Origin: CAYTLW01 sp964438735
Lineage (GTDB): Bacteria; Myxococcota_A; UBA9042
Direction of reading: 5' to 3'
Length of the DNA stretch: 18,441 bases
Assembly (NCBI GenBank): GCA_964438735.1
Contig: CAYTLW010000142.1
Location: forward strand, 1 to 18,441
The notes beneath the pieces were generated by a model that did no database searches, had not been told where the DNA came from, and saw only the letters and a list, made by a program, of their open reading frames with translations. Positions 8,624 to 16,021 of this stretch are shown piece by piece. Position numbers and translations under genes: made by a program. Numbering within the stretch: position 1 is the stretch's first letter; each line of letters begins with the position of its first letter.

Positions 8624-9160
8624 TCAACAGCCGGTTGGCGGCAGCGCCGGCGGATCGGGTTCGAGCGACGGCAAGCTGGCGTCGTTCCGCGGCGCATCGG
8701 AGCAGCTCACGACCCGGACCTGCCCCTGAACAGGGTCGCGAACGTCCGTCACCACACCCGGCGCACGCCATGGCGGTCAAACACCTCGTCCATGAAGCCA
8801 TGGTTGGTCGACCGGTCGACCAGATCAACTGATCGGTACGGGCGGGCGGCGACCGCATCGACGGGCCCGACATCTGTGAGGGCGCGGCGCCAGACCAGTT
8901 GGCCCGCCGCGTCCAGCCTCAAGAGCAATACGTCCACATGTTTGGTCGGTCCGACCGAAGGCTCGAAACCGTCGAGCATGTGCACGGCAAATAACGCGGT
9001 CGACGCAGCCACAAGGGCCATTGAACCCGAGGGCTTCTTCTCCTGATGTCTGGCACACCACGGCCGGCGAGGAACGACGCGACCCGAAGTTGACGTTCTT
9101 CGAGTGCAACTGCAAAATAGTCAGATTCGGCCGCGATCCATCCGCGCCCGGGTTGGAGTC
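8624..9160 (-). pseudogene. Frameshifted remnant of a propeller lipoprotein (L3)
   Basis: Three minus-strand frames carry consecutive protein-like pieces. The first (from 9160) includes RPNLTILQLHSKNVNFGS, resembling AANLTLQHLEADGFGN of L2. The second (9021-8749) includes DVLLLRLDAAGQLVWRRALTD, resembling VGWIARLGAGGEPLWEKNYD of L2 at the expected distance. The third ends with RVVSCSDAPRNDASLP and stops at 8624-8626. Start, signal peptide and most blades are missing, and at least two frameshifts are needed. Its upstream end is three bases from the start codon of the divergent ATPase, so insertion of that gene may have removed the front half. The match is clearest in the first two pieces; the third is an inference from position. 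Confidence 0.55.
8669..8700. repeat. Short dispersed repeat, copy 1
   Basis: Thirty-two bases match 11511-11542 at 27 positions by direct reading, with an uninterrupted 14-base core (GCTGGCGTCGTTCC). On the minus strand both encode NDASLP. Each lies just downstream of an L gene or L remnant, which suggests a shared tail of the duplicated module. Confidence 0.5.
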
Positions 9161-9162
9161 AC

Positions 9163-10383
9163 ATGTACATTCCTCGTCTGGCTGAGCGTGCAGTGGAGCG
9201 TCTTTCGGCCTCCTTTCCCGTCGTCCTGCTGACGGGCGCCAGGCAGGTGGGAAAGACCACCATGCTGCGGCATCTCGCTGCGCAGCAACAACCGCGGCGA
9301 CGCTACGTGTCGCTGGACGACTTCGCCGCCCGCTCCCTGGCGCTTGAAGATCCTGGCCTGTTTCTGCAGGCCAATCCGCCGCCGGTGATTATCGACGAGG
9401 TACAGCACGCGCCGGACCTGCTTGCTCACCTCAAACCCCTGGCTGATCGGGCCGACGGAATGGGGGGATGGTGGCTCACGGGATCGCAGCACTTTCCGCT
9501 CATGCGGGGTGTCTCTGAGAGCCTTGCAGGTCGCGTGGGCGTCGTCACACTGATGGGGATGTCGACCGCCGAGGAGTCCGGCATTCAGCACCCGTTGCTG
9601 CCCTTTCGCCCCGATCGGCCCACAGCAGGGGCTGGGCCGGCGACGCTGCCGGACATCTTCGAGCGCATCGTGCGCGGCGGCTTCCCGCGCCTGCTACACC
9701 CCGACGCCCCTCCTGTGGAGGCCTGGTACGACGCATATTTGCAGACCTACGTGGAGCGCGACGTGCGTTCGCTGATGAACATACGCAACCTCGCTGACTT
9801 CAGCCGCTTCCTGCGCGTCGCCGCCGGCCGAACGGGGCGACTGCTCAACTACTCCGACATCGCCCGGGATGTCGGGGTCACGGTCAATACAATCAAGGAC
9901 TGGCTCGAATTGCTTGTGGCCACATTCCAGGTCCACATGCTGCGACCGTACTTCAGCAACATCGGCAAGAGGCAGACCAAGAACGCCAAGCTCTACTTCG
10001 TCGAGCCCGGCTTGGCGTGCCACCTGGTGGGCTGGCGTAGCGGCAGGACCGCCTCGTCCGGGGCCATGGCCGGCGCGCTGTTCGAGAACCACGTTGTCGC
10101 ACAACTGATTGCCAGTTATCGGCATCGTGGCCTGGAGCCACCGCTGTGGTTTTGGCGTGACAAAGAGGGGCGCGAGGTCGACGTGCTCATCGCGGAGGAT
10201 GGGAAGTTGTTTGCCGTGGAGGTCAAGCTGAGTGCGGCGCCGGACCGCAAGGCCCTGGCAGGCGTGCGGGCGATTGAGCGCGGCGGAACCCAGCTGGCCG
10301 AAGGCGCAGTTGTCTGCCTCGCCCAAGAGCGGATGCCGTTGACTCGGACGGTGCAGCTGATTCCCGTTTCGCATCTGCGTTGA
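9163..10383 (+). CDS. AAA-family ATPase with DUF4143 nuclease-like C-terminus
   Basis: This 406-residue cytoplasmic protein belongs to the widespread AAA_14/DUF4143 family. The Walker A motif is GARQVGKTT (residues 25-33) and Walker B is VIIDE (75-79), followed by a sensor-like LTGSQ. The middle contains a winged-helix-like segment (LLNYSDIARDVGVTVNTIKDWLELL), and the last 80 residues carry a PD-(D/E)xK-type pattern (EVDVLIAEDGKLFAVEVK). The length is usual for the family, whose cellular role is poorly known; mobility or defence links have been suggested. GGAG lies 4 bases before ATG 9163. The gene is on the plus strand within minus-strand debris: its start abuts the L3 remnant and its end precedes the A3 fragment. 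It therefore appears to have entered a module copy. It shows no obvious disabling mutation. Confidence 0.92.
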   Translation: MYIPRLAERAVERLSASFPVVLLTGARQVGKTTMLRHLAAQQQPRRRYVSLDDFAARSLALEDPGLFLQANPPPVIIDEVQHAPDLLAHLKPLADRADGMGGWWLTGSQHFPLMRGVSESLAGRVGVVTLMGMSTAEESGIQHPLLPFRPDRPTAGAGPATLPDIFERIVRGGFPRLLHPDAPPVEAWYDAYLQTYVERDVRSLMNIRNLADFSRFLRVAAGRTGRLLNYSDIARDVGVTVNTIKDWLELLVATFQVHMLRPYFSNIGKRQTKNAKLYFVEPGLACHLVGWRSGRTASSGAMAGALFENHVVAQLIASYRHRGLEPPLWFWRDKEGREVDVLIAEDGKLFAVEVKLSAAPDRKALAGVRAIERGGTQLAEGAVVCLAQERMPLTRTVQLIPVSHLR

Positions 10384-10439
10384 TCGGCACGGACTGCCCA
10401 GAACCACTGGGAGGCATCCTGGGCGAGCGGGCGCCGGCA

Positions 10440-10482
10440 GGGGAGACTCAGGTCCAGGAGCAACTGGACCGGGGCTCTCCCC
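10440..10482 (+). terminator. Compound hairpin after the ATPase gene
   Basis: Two nested inverted repeats are visible: GGGGAGA (10440-10446) with TCTCCCC (10476-10482), and inside them GGTCCA (10451-10456) with TGGACC (10465-10470). The structure begins 57 bases after the ATPase stop. No T-run follows, so it is not a classical intrinsic terminator. It may stop transcription weakly or be an unrelated structured remnant. Confidence 0.3.
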
Positions 10483-10552
10483 ACTGATGTTGTTCCATGA
10501 AACCCATTGTAGCGGCAACGGAATCGCCTGACGTTGCCCGAAGGCATGAATG

Positions 10553-10751
10553 CGAGATACCCGATGGGTATCGTGCGCCGCAGCAAGTCGACGGGTCGCC
10601 GCCGAAGCGATGGCTCGTCCAGTTGTGGCCCGACGACAGCGAGATCGCCGAGGAGTTCATGTTCTCGAACTCCTCCTCGTCGCTGTCGTACATCGCCGTG
10701 CGCTGCACGTAGATGCCAGTCGTGCCGATGCCCGCCCCGGCGCCGTAGTAC
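10553..10751 (-). pseudogene. Internal fragment of gene A (A3)
   Basis: On the minus strand the fragment reads GAGAGIGTTGIYVQRTAMYD, then FENMNSSAISLSSGHNWTSH, matching A1 residues of about 54-107. Positions 10619-10751 are identical to 15661-15793 in A1. Homology stops abruptly at 10751, where A1 continues into the ITF segment but this copy changes to unrelated sequence. At the other end it decays after the DPST motif. Neither the start nor the C-terminal RVRVW segment is present. The piece covers exactly the region that A2 has deleted, plus the shared 58-bp core. Confidence 0.8.
10619..10751. repeat. 133-bp repeat identical to part of gene A1
   Basis: By direct base-by-base reading this tract is the same as 15661-15793, with no mismatch found. 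Sequence immediately to the left is similar but diverged, and sequence to the right is unrelated. A perfect tract inside a pseudogene points to a recent copying event. Confidence 0.85.
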
Positions 10752-10882
10752 TTTCCGCGACGGATCGCCGTGCAGGTTCATGACCTGCCGAAGAAGGCGT
10801 CTCTGAGCGCCAGTGGAGCGCGACGACTGCAGCCAACTACTTCGACGTCGGGGTTCTCACGGTCGATGGTCTGGTCCGCTAC

Positions 10883-11222
10883 TCATGCCGGGCGGCCCTG
10901 CTTCGTCTGCGCGGCGATGGCGTCCAGGCCGACCAGCATCACGCCCTCGGAGCCGCTTCTGCTGGGCATCCGTGAAGCCAGCCCGCGCAAAGAGCGCGAA
11001 CCGCAGCTGAGTGTGTCCCCCGCGCAGGTCCTTCGACACCGACGGCGCCTTGCGCTGCAGGCTGTCGAGTACGTCAATGCCGACCCGCCGAGTCGACCAC
11101 TTGCACTCGCCCAGCAACAGCGGCCCGCCATCGACGACCCCGACGATGTCGACCTCCTCGGAACCGCGCCACCAGGCATCGATGCGCTTCTTGTTCCGAG
11201 GAGGCGCCCTATTGACCTCGCA
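10883..11222 (-). pseudogene. Frameshifted C-terminal remnant of a DUF234-type AAA ATPase
   Basis: From about 11222 the minus strand reads RIDAWWRGSEEVDIVGVV, then LLLGECKWSTRRVGIDVLDSL, then FALFARAGFTDAQQ. This is the typical end of the DUF234 domain found at the C-terminus of AAA ATPases, including its nuclease-like D...ECK motif. Near 10930 the frame must shift to continue as EGVMLVGLDAI and stop at 10883. A TGA lies directly upstream, and the ATPase domain with its Walker motifs is missing. The family is related in architecture to the intact DUF4143 ATPase next to it but is not the same subfamily. Confidence 0.7.
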
Positions 11223-11510
11223 TGATCAGACCGATGTTGTCAGACCTAATGACAGCCTGGGCACCCTGGCTGGCCGCAATGCCGCTCGAATATCAAGCGG
11301 GGACGCAGTGGGCCGAGGAGCTGAAGGCGGGGTGGGAGCCTGTCCACCGGGCCAGCTTGCCGGGTCACCACCGGGCCGGACAAGGCGAGTTCGGCCGCGC
11401 TCAACCAGGTGCTGCACAAGTATGCGACGAGCCAGCTCGTGCCGAGGGATGACGACCGCAGGGTTGAGCAAGAGTTCGTCTGCAGCAGTCGAAGTGTGGG
11501 CAGGGGTCGC

Positions 11511-11542
11511 CGGCAGGCTGGCGTCGTTCCAGGGCGGATCAG
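11511..11542. repeat. Short dispersed repeat, copy 2
   Basis: This partner of 8669-8700 matches at 27 of 32 positions. It lies about 160 bases beyond the L1 stop codon, outside the coding region. Confidence 0.5.
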
Positions 11543-11586
11543 CCCGCGAGAACATAACCTATTGATAATAAAGGCTTCGTTTTGAG

Positions 11587-11608
11587 ATTCTTGGACAGGT
11601 TCAAGAAT
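11587..11608 (+). terminator. Small inverted repeat in an AT-rich island
   Basis: ATTCTTG (11587-11593) pairs perfectly with CAAGAAT (11602-11608) across an eight-base loop. On the plus strand TTTT overlaps and follows the second arm, a weak terminator-like arrangement. On the minus strand, the direction of L1, no T-run follows, so a role in ending the operon is uncertain. The AT-rich setting could equally mark a promoter or an old insertion junction. Confidence 0.25.
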
Positions 11609-11699
11609 TTTGGATGAACTTCGCTTATTTCACACACTTAGACTCAGACGCCGTCCGATGCCGAGAGGCAGCGGCGCGCGCAGGGTCTTGACGGGTCGC

Positions 11700-13223
11700 T
11701 CAGGGGACCGGCTGGCAATGACCCGACTGACAACTGCTGTCCTTGGCGCAGGGCGTGTCGTCGGGCCAGGGCACGTGGGTACAACCGGTCTTCGGGTGGC
11801 AGCCGTCTCGCGTGCAGGGGTCTTTGTCGTCGCAGTCGCTGAGTGACAGGGCAGCGCAGACGCCAGATTCGGCGCAGGTCGCATGGCCCCAAGCTGTCAG
11901 TCGGGCCACCCAGAGCCCGATTTCTCCGCGCCAAGCTCCATCGTCGCCAAGTTCACCGCTTCGCGCCGCGAGCCAGATCGTGCCGTCTTCGTGCACATCG
12001 AGCCCGTACGCAAGGAAGGGAGGCTGGACCCATCGCCCATGCGTGGAATAGGGCGCCGCGAACACCCGTCGCGAGTGCAGTGCGCCCCAGGGAGTGTATT
12101 GCAGAAGCGCAGCCAGACTCAGGGTTCCCATGCTGGAATTGGCAACCACGAGGACGTTCTCACCGAGCCGCGTGATGCCATGCGGATACTGGAATGTCCT
12201 GTCGTGGAGTTGCCAGAGGACCGAGCCCCCGTGCTCGACAGCTGCCAGGAAGTAGACGTCGCCGTGCGTAGACTGATCCGACAGGGAGCCCGCCATGATC
12301 ACGGCTCCAACTTCGAGAGGTTCCAGTGCAAACAACTTGAACGGTCGCTGCCCTTGCTGCGGCGGACTTACCTTGCCAGTCCAAGCAGGCGTGCCGTCGC
12401 TGTCCAGCCCATGTATCTCAAACTCAGCATCGCTTCGCCCTCCAACGTAGTACCTTGTCCCGGGGGCGTCACCATCCGCATTTGCCAGTGCGGTCGGAGC
12501 GCATTGCGATACGGGCAGGTCCCACAGGCGTTTCCCTGAGTCGTCGAAGCTTGCGATCCTACCGCCTGGGCACTGCACCTTCGCCATCAGAGCGGTCGCC
12601 GCGACACCGAGAGCAACAACACCGTCGCTGCCGGCAACCGGCACAAGCGCCTGCGGATTCAAGGTGTTCGCGCTCTGGCCGTTGACCTGCGACGCGTAGC
12701 TCCAATCGTCATTGAAGAGAGCAACCCTCCAGCCGGTTTGCATCGGTGCGCGAGGCCCGATGGGAGGGTGGCCCGTCCACCCGAATGGCATCGCCCCTGC
12801 CCACCAGCGACCGTCTCCTCTGGCAACGACAGAAGTCAAAGCTGCAAACCCTGCGGCTCCAAGGCCAACGAAGTTCGAACTTCCGTCTGAAGCCACCTCG
12901 ACGATGAAGGCTCCGCAGTTCGAGTCGCAGTCTGAACTCTCGTGGCCAACCACGACGACTCCCGCGGAACCGGCGCTTAGAAGCTGGTCTACGAATGCTC
13001 CGTTCAATGTCTCCACCGGAACCACCGAATGGGCCCAGGGCAGGTTGGTGCCAACTCCTGCACAGATCTGGCCGGGCTGCACGTCCTGGTGTTCGTCTGG
13101 CGATGAGCAGGCAACTGCGGCAAATACGCAAAGCAGCGCCAGCGTCCAAGGCCCCGCTCCAGGCTTCGAGTTCCCGTCGCGAACCGAGTTGGGGGATAGA
13201 GACAGATTCGGCAGATGTGCCAA
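11700..13223 (-). CDS. Propeller lipoprotein L1 with C-terminal cysteine module
   Basis: This protein of about 507 residues is paralogous to L2. Hydrophobic residues (WTLALLCVFAAVACSS) precede Cys39, the likely lipidated residue. The body is strand-rich, with repeated motifs of the RIASFDDSGKRLWDL and HGLDSDGTPAWTG type, as in eight- or seven-bladed propellers. Residues of about 448-505 form the cysteine module DCDDKDPCTRDGCHPKTGC shared with L2. L1 lacks L2's N-terminal cysteine block. The start is uncertain: no ATG lies near the signal peptide, and TTG 13223 is the nearest in-frame candidate, 32 bases after the R1 stop. Upstream ATGs would overlap R1. The short gap suggests cotranscription with R1. 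An extracytoplasmic binding role is inferred; no catalytic motif is visible. Confidence 0.8.
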   Translation of the reverse strand: MAHLPNLSLSPNSVRDGNSKPGAGPWTLALLCVFAAVACSSPDEHQDVQPGQICAGVGTNLPWAHSVVPVETLNGAFVDQLLSAGSAGVVVVGHESSDCDSNCGAFIVEVASDGSSNFVGLGAAGFAALTSVVARGDGRWWAGAMPFGWTGHPPIGPRAPMQTGWRVALFNDDWSYASQVNGQSANTLNPQALVPVAGSDGVVALGVAATALMAKVQCPGGRIASFDDSGKRLWDLPVSQCAPTALANADGDAPGTRYYVGGRSDAEFEIHGLDSDGTPAWTGKVSPPQQGQRPFKLFALEPLEVGAVIMAGSLSDQSTHGDVYFLAAVEHGGSVLWQLHDRTFQYPHGITRLGENVLVVANSSMGTLSLAALLQYTPWGALHSRRVFAAPYSTHGRWVQPPFLAYGLDVHEDGTIWLAARSGELGDDGAWRGEIGLWVARLTAWGHATCAESGVCAALSLSDCDDKDPCTRDGCHPKTGCTHVPWPDDTPCAKDSSCQSGHCQPVP

Positions 13224-13255
13224 CCAACAATGGGATTTGGGGGTTCTGGAAGAAC

Positions 13256-15385
13256 CTATGGCGGCGGGTCCATTGGACTCGGGCACCAGGTGCGGCAACA
13301 AATAGATGTGTTTCCAGGCATCTGCGTACATAGATCCGTGTTGCTCGGGTAGGGCTGGCATTGTCCATTCTCCATGCGGAAACACATCAGCGCGCCCGGA
13401 CTGTTGCCGCACTGAACCGGGCACGGAATATCTCCGCCGCAGACAAACCCGCCGCCCCCCTGGCACGGCCCCTGGACACCAACTGGCGGACCGGCACCGT
13501 TGCCGCCACCGCCAGTCCCTCCGTTGCCGTTGCCGCTCGGGTCAACAGTGGGCCCCGGCTCGACGCACCAACCGAAGTCGCACACGAAGCCCTGCGGGCA
13601 CTTGTCTGGGCATGGATCCCCACAGTCGTCCCAGCCGCAGCGCAACGTGCCATCCGCGTCGGGCGGACAGCCCGGCGTGCAGCAGGATCTGTTCGGCAGG
13701 CACACGTCTCCGGGCGGGCAGTCCTTGTAGCAGGTGCAGAACAGCCAGACGTCGTCGGGATCGCATTGGACCTTGGCGCAGTAGGCCAGGCAACTCAATT
13801 CGTACGCGATGATGATGATGATGGCGATGACGACTCCCACCGCCGCGCCACCTCCCGCAGTGGCCGGCCCGCCAGCGGCGGCGCTCGCTTGGCCTGCCTT
13901 GTAGCCCGCGAACCCCCAGGCGAATGCCTGCGCCGCCTCGGCCACATGGTGCCAGTACTTCTTGGCCGCCTTGACCACCTTCTTCCACAGACTCGAGAAT
14001 GAGAACAGGACCGGCTCATCCCCTGATGTCCACACATCCCAGGCCATCAGGGCGGCCAGACCGGGCGCAACGGCGTTGAATGTGATCGCGAGGCCATCGG
14101 GCTGGTCCAACATGGCGACGAGCCGCCGGCCCTCAGGATCATCGGACACCGACTCCAACAGCGACCCGAGTGACTCCCTGAGGCCTGCCAGGTCTTCCAA
14201 TGTCGACTTGCGTTGCGCGACGTCGCCCCGCGCGTCGCAACTCCGCGGAAGGAGCGCCAGACCACCAGCGATCTCGAGCCATTGTCGCACCGTGGCCAGG
14301 GTCGACGAGATGGAGTGTCTCTGGCCTCCTGTCGTAGCCTGGTCGTTGCGAAGGTCAGAGAGCATCGCGATCGCAGCGTCGAGCTCTCCGCTCAACGAGC
14401 CATCCGCAATGCGTGGGGCCGTGGCAGCTGCCAGCCTCAATGTCTGCTCGTAATACGCCCGCAGCAGCGGGCTCGGGACATCGTTCGTGGGCGGGTGTGT
14501 GTTTGCGCCTGGCTCGTTCAGTCCAGCGGCCAGCGACCACACCCGCCGGTATCCCATCTGCTGCAGCGCCAATGTGGCCACCGCCGACCTCCTGCCATGG
14601 GCACAGCATACCACGACCGGCTGCTCCTTGTTCGGAATCTCGCGCTCGACCCGCTCGGCCAGCGACGCCATCGGGATGTGCAGCGCCCCGGGGATATGCC
14701 GCCGGCGCCACTCGTCGTCCTCGCGAACATCCAGCACCACGAACCGCGCCCCGAGCTCCCGTGCGTCTTGTAGCGACTCGCCCGAAAGCTCGGGCACCCG
14801 GCTTGCTGCGATTGCAGCCCCAGCGGCCCCGCCCATCGTCTCCTGGGCCTGTCGCCGTGCGGCACAGCCCGGACAGTCGCCCGGGCCCGCGCCCCGGCAG
14901 CCGCTGCCCGGCAGTTCCTCGGTACGGCCAGGCGGGGTCGTGCGCGCTCCCAGGCCGGCCAGGGGTGTGAATTCAGCAGCCATCGGCAAGGGGCGGCGCG
15001 ATGCCACAAGGGCCGACGACATCGATCGACGCCCGGTGACATCGAAGCTGCGCCCCCGATCGCTCAACTGAGGCGCGATGATCCGCTCCGTCCCAGACCG
15101 GGTCCTGGCGACGGAACGTACGTTCCGAAGCAGGCTTGTGGTGATGTTCGGGTCTATCGTCAGCCGGCCGGCGCCAGCGCGCCGCCCCACATCGGGGCGC
15201 ACTCCCGCAACTCCGCCGGCGCCCAGCTTGCGCAGCAGGGCCTGGATGACCTCCGGATTCGCGTCTCGCGGCAAGGTCCCGCCAGCCATCACCCGGCGGA
15301 GCAGGCCAGCGCCCGCGTCCACGTCGACTGTCGTGCCCTGCCGACCAAGGCCCGTCCTGCCGTCCGACGTTCGGATGTTGGCCAT
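13256..15385 (-). CDS. R1: rhodanese-domain protein with hydrophobic segment and cysteine-rich tail
   Basis: This 709-residue protein has a combination of domains that I do not recognise as a named family. Residues 1-150 are basic and low in hydrophobics, with no signal peptide. A CPGC motif lies near residue 171. Residues 200-290 form a rhodanese domain: VVLDVREDDEW, HIPGALHIP, and the active loop CAHGRRS with the predicted catalytic Cys261. Residues 300-450 are mostly helical. Residues of about 488-530 are rich in Gly and Ala (GYKAGQASAAAGG) and then strongly hydrophobic (AAVGVVIAIIIIIAYELSCL), a likely membrane segment. The remaining 170 residues contain about 30 cysteines and a Gly/Asn linker. 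AGGAGG lies 5 bases before ATG 15385. The gene follows A1 by 51 bases and precedes L1 by 32. Domain assignment of the rhodanese is firm; the protein's topology and role are inferred. Confidence 0.88.
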   Translation of the reverse strand: MANIRTSDGRTGLGRQGTTVDVDAGAGLLRRVMAGGTLPRDANPEVIQALLRKLGAGGVAGVRPDVGRRAGAGRLTIDPNITTSLLRNVRSVARTRSGTERIIAPQLSDRGRSFDVTGRRSMSSALVASRRPLPMAAEFTPLAGLGARTTPPGRTEELPGSGCRGAGPGDCPGCAARRQAQETMGGAAGAAIAASRVPELSGESLQDARELGARFVVLDVREDDEWRRRHIPGALHIPMASLAERVEREIPNKEQPVVVCCAHGRRSAVATLALQQMGYRRVWSLAAGLNEPGANTHPPTNDVPSPLLRAYYEQTLRLAAATAPRIADGSLSGELDAAIAMLSDLRNDQATTGGQRHSISSTLATVRQWLEIAGGLALLPRSCDARGDVAQRKSTLEDLAGLRESLGSLLESVSDDPEGRRLVAMLDQPDGLAITFNAVAPGLAALMAWDVWTSGDEPVLFSFSSLWKKVVKAAKKYWHHVAEAAQAFAWGFAGYKAGQASAAAGGPATAGGGAAVGVVIAIIIIIAYELSCLAYCAKVQCDPDDVWLFCTCYKDCPPGDVCLPNRSCCTPGCPPDADGTLRCGWDDCGDPCPDKCPQGFVCDFGWCVEPGPTVDPSGNGNGGTGGGGNGAGPPVGVQGPCQGGGGFVCGGDIPCPVQCGNSPGALMCFRMENGQCQPYPSNTDLCTQMPGNTSICCRTWCPSPMDPPP

Positions 15386-15390
15386 CGCAC

Positions 15391-15396
15391 CCTCCT
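15391..15396 (-). promoter_or_regulatory. Strong Shine-Dalgarno of R1
   Basis: A full AGGAGG lies 5 bases upstream of ATG 15385 and fixes the start of R1, making the lack of a signal peptide real and not an artefact of a wrong start. Confidence 0.75.
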
Positions 15397-15436
15397 ACGC
15401 GTCACAGGGCCGCACTCCTGCGGGCGCCGCCTCGCC

Positions 15437-15946
15437 TCAACGCGGCAGCCCCCGCATCGGCCCACGCCCCATGCCGGGCTCTCGGCGCCCCGGACCCGGC
15501 CGTCCCACCCGCTCGGGCACATATGCCTGCAAGCAGACCCACACCCGCACCCGCACGAACGCCTGGTTGCTGGCGTGGGTGTTGTCCACGTACAGCCGCA
15601 ACAGCCCCATGGGCGATTTATCCGTCGCCGTCGACGGGTCGCGGCCGAAGCGGTAGCTGGTCCAGTTGTGGCCCGACGACAGCGAGATCGCCGAGGAGTT
15701 CATGTTCTCGAACTCCTCCTCGTCGCTGTCGTACATCGCCGTGCGCTGCACGTAGATGCCAGTCGTGCCGATGCCCGCCCCGGCGCCGTAGTACTCGATG
15801 GTGAAGAACGCCTGGTTGTTGCGGCCCACCTTGATCAGCTGCTCCCGGGGAGACTCCCAGGAACTCACCTGGTCGCCCGTGGCGCCGTCCAAGACCAACA
15901 ACTCGTCCAGCACCAGCGTCGGCTGGCCTGTCTGCGGTTCGATCAT
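15437..15946 (-). CDS. A1: intact member of an unrecognised small protein family
   Basis: This 169-residue protein starts MIEPQTGQPTLVLDELLVLD. Central strands include FFTIEYYGAGAGIGTTGIYV, an acidic DSDEEEFENMN, and AISLSSGHNWTSYRFGRDP. The conserved end of the domain is RLYVDNTHASNQAFVRVRVW, followed by a Gly/Pro/Arg tail (about residues 145-169). Gene D encodes a divergent paralogue with the same order of motifs. The pattern suggests an all-beta domain, but I cannot name it. GGGAGG lies 5 bases before ATG 15946, which is preferred over the upstream ATG at 15967. It is 75 bases after D and 51 before R1, within a probable operon. Two defective copies (A2, A3) lie in the window. There is no signal peptide, so a cytoplasmic or specially exported protein is possible. 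Confidence 0.85.
   Translation of the reverse strand: MIEPQTGQPTLVLDELLVLDGATGDQVSSWESPREQLIKVGRNNQAFFTIEYYGAGAGIGTTGIYVQRTAMYDSDEEEFENMNSSAISLSSGHNWTSYRFGRDPSTATDKSPMGLLRLYVDNTHASNQAFVRVRVWVCLQAYVPERVGRPGPGRREPGMGRGPMRGLPR
15661..15793. repeat. 133-bp tract of A1 shared exactly with A3
   Basis: This is the intact-gene partner of 10619-10751. It encodes residues of about 52-96 of A1, including EFENMNSSAISLSSGHNW. Its right-hand 58 bases (15736-15793) are also present unchanged in A2 at 8217-8274. Confidence 0.85.
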
Positions 15947-15951
15947 CTCCA

Positions 15952-15957
15952 CCTCCC
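15952..15957 (-). promoter_or_regulatory. Strong Shine-Dalgarno that decides the A1 start
   Basis: GGGAGG is 5 bases upstream of ATG 15946. The upstream ATG at 15967 has no comparable site, so the protein most likely begins MIEPQ. Confidence 0.7.
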
Positions 15958-16021
15958 GCGGCGTCAACGCGCCGCCGCACCGCGCGGAACCGACGTCGTG
16001 CCGGCGCGCGCTGGCTGTCGT

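Larger units (their letters stand above)
11223..11699. other. Gene-free stretch downstream of L1
   Basis: No intact gene is supported. A minus-strand frame at 11555-11226 includes ADPPWNDASLPATPAHTS, which shares NDASLP with the end of the L3 remnant. Otherwise the frames on both strands look degenerate. Positions of about 11555-11640 are clearly richer in A and T than the rest of the window and contain a small inverted repeat. Confidence 0.45.
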
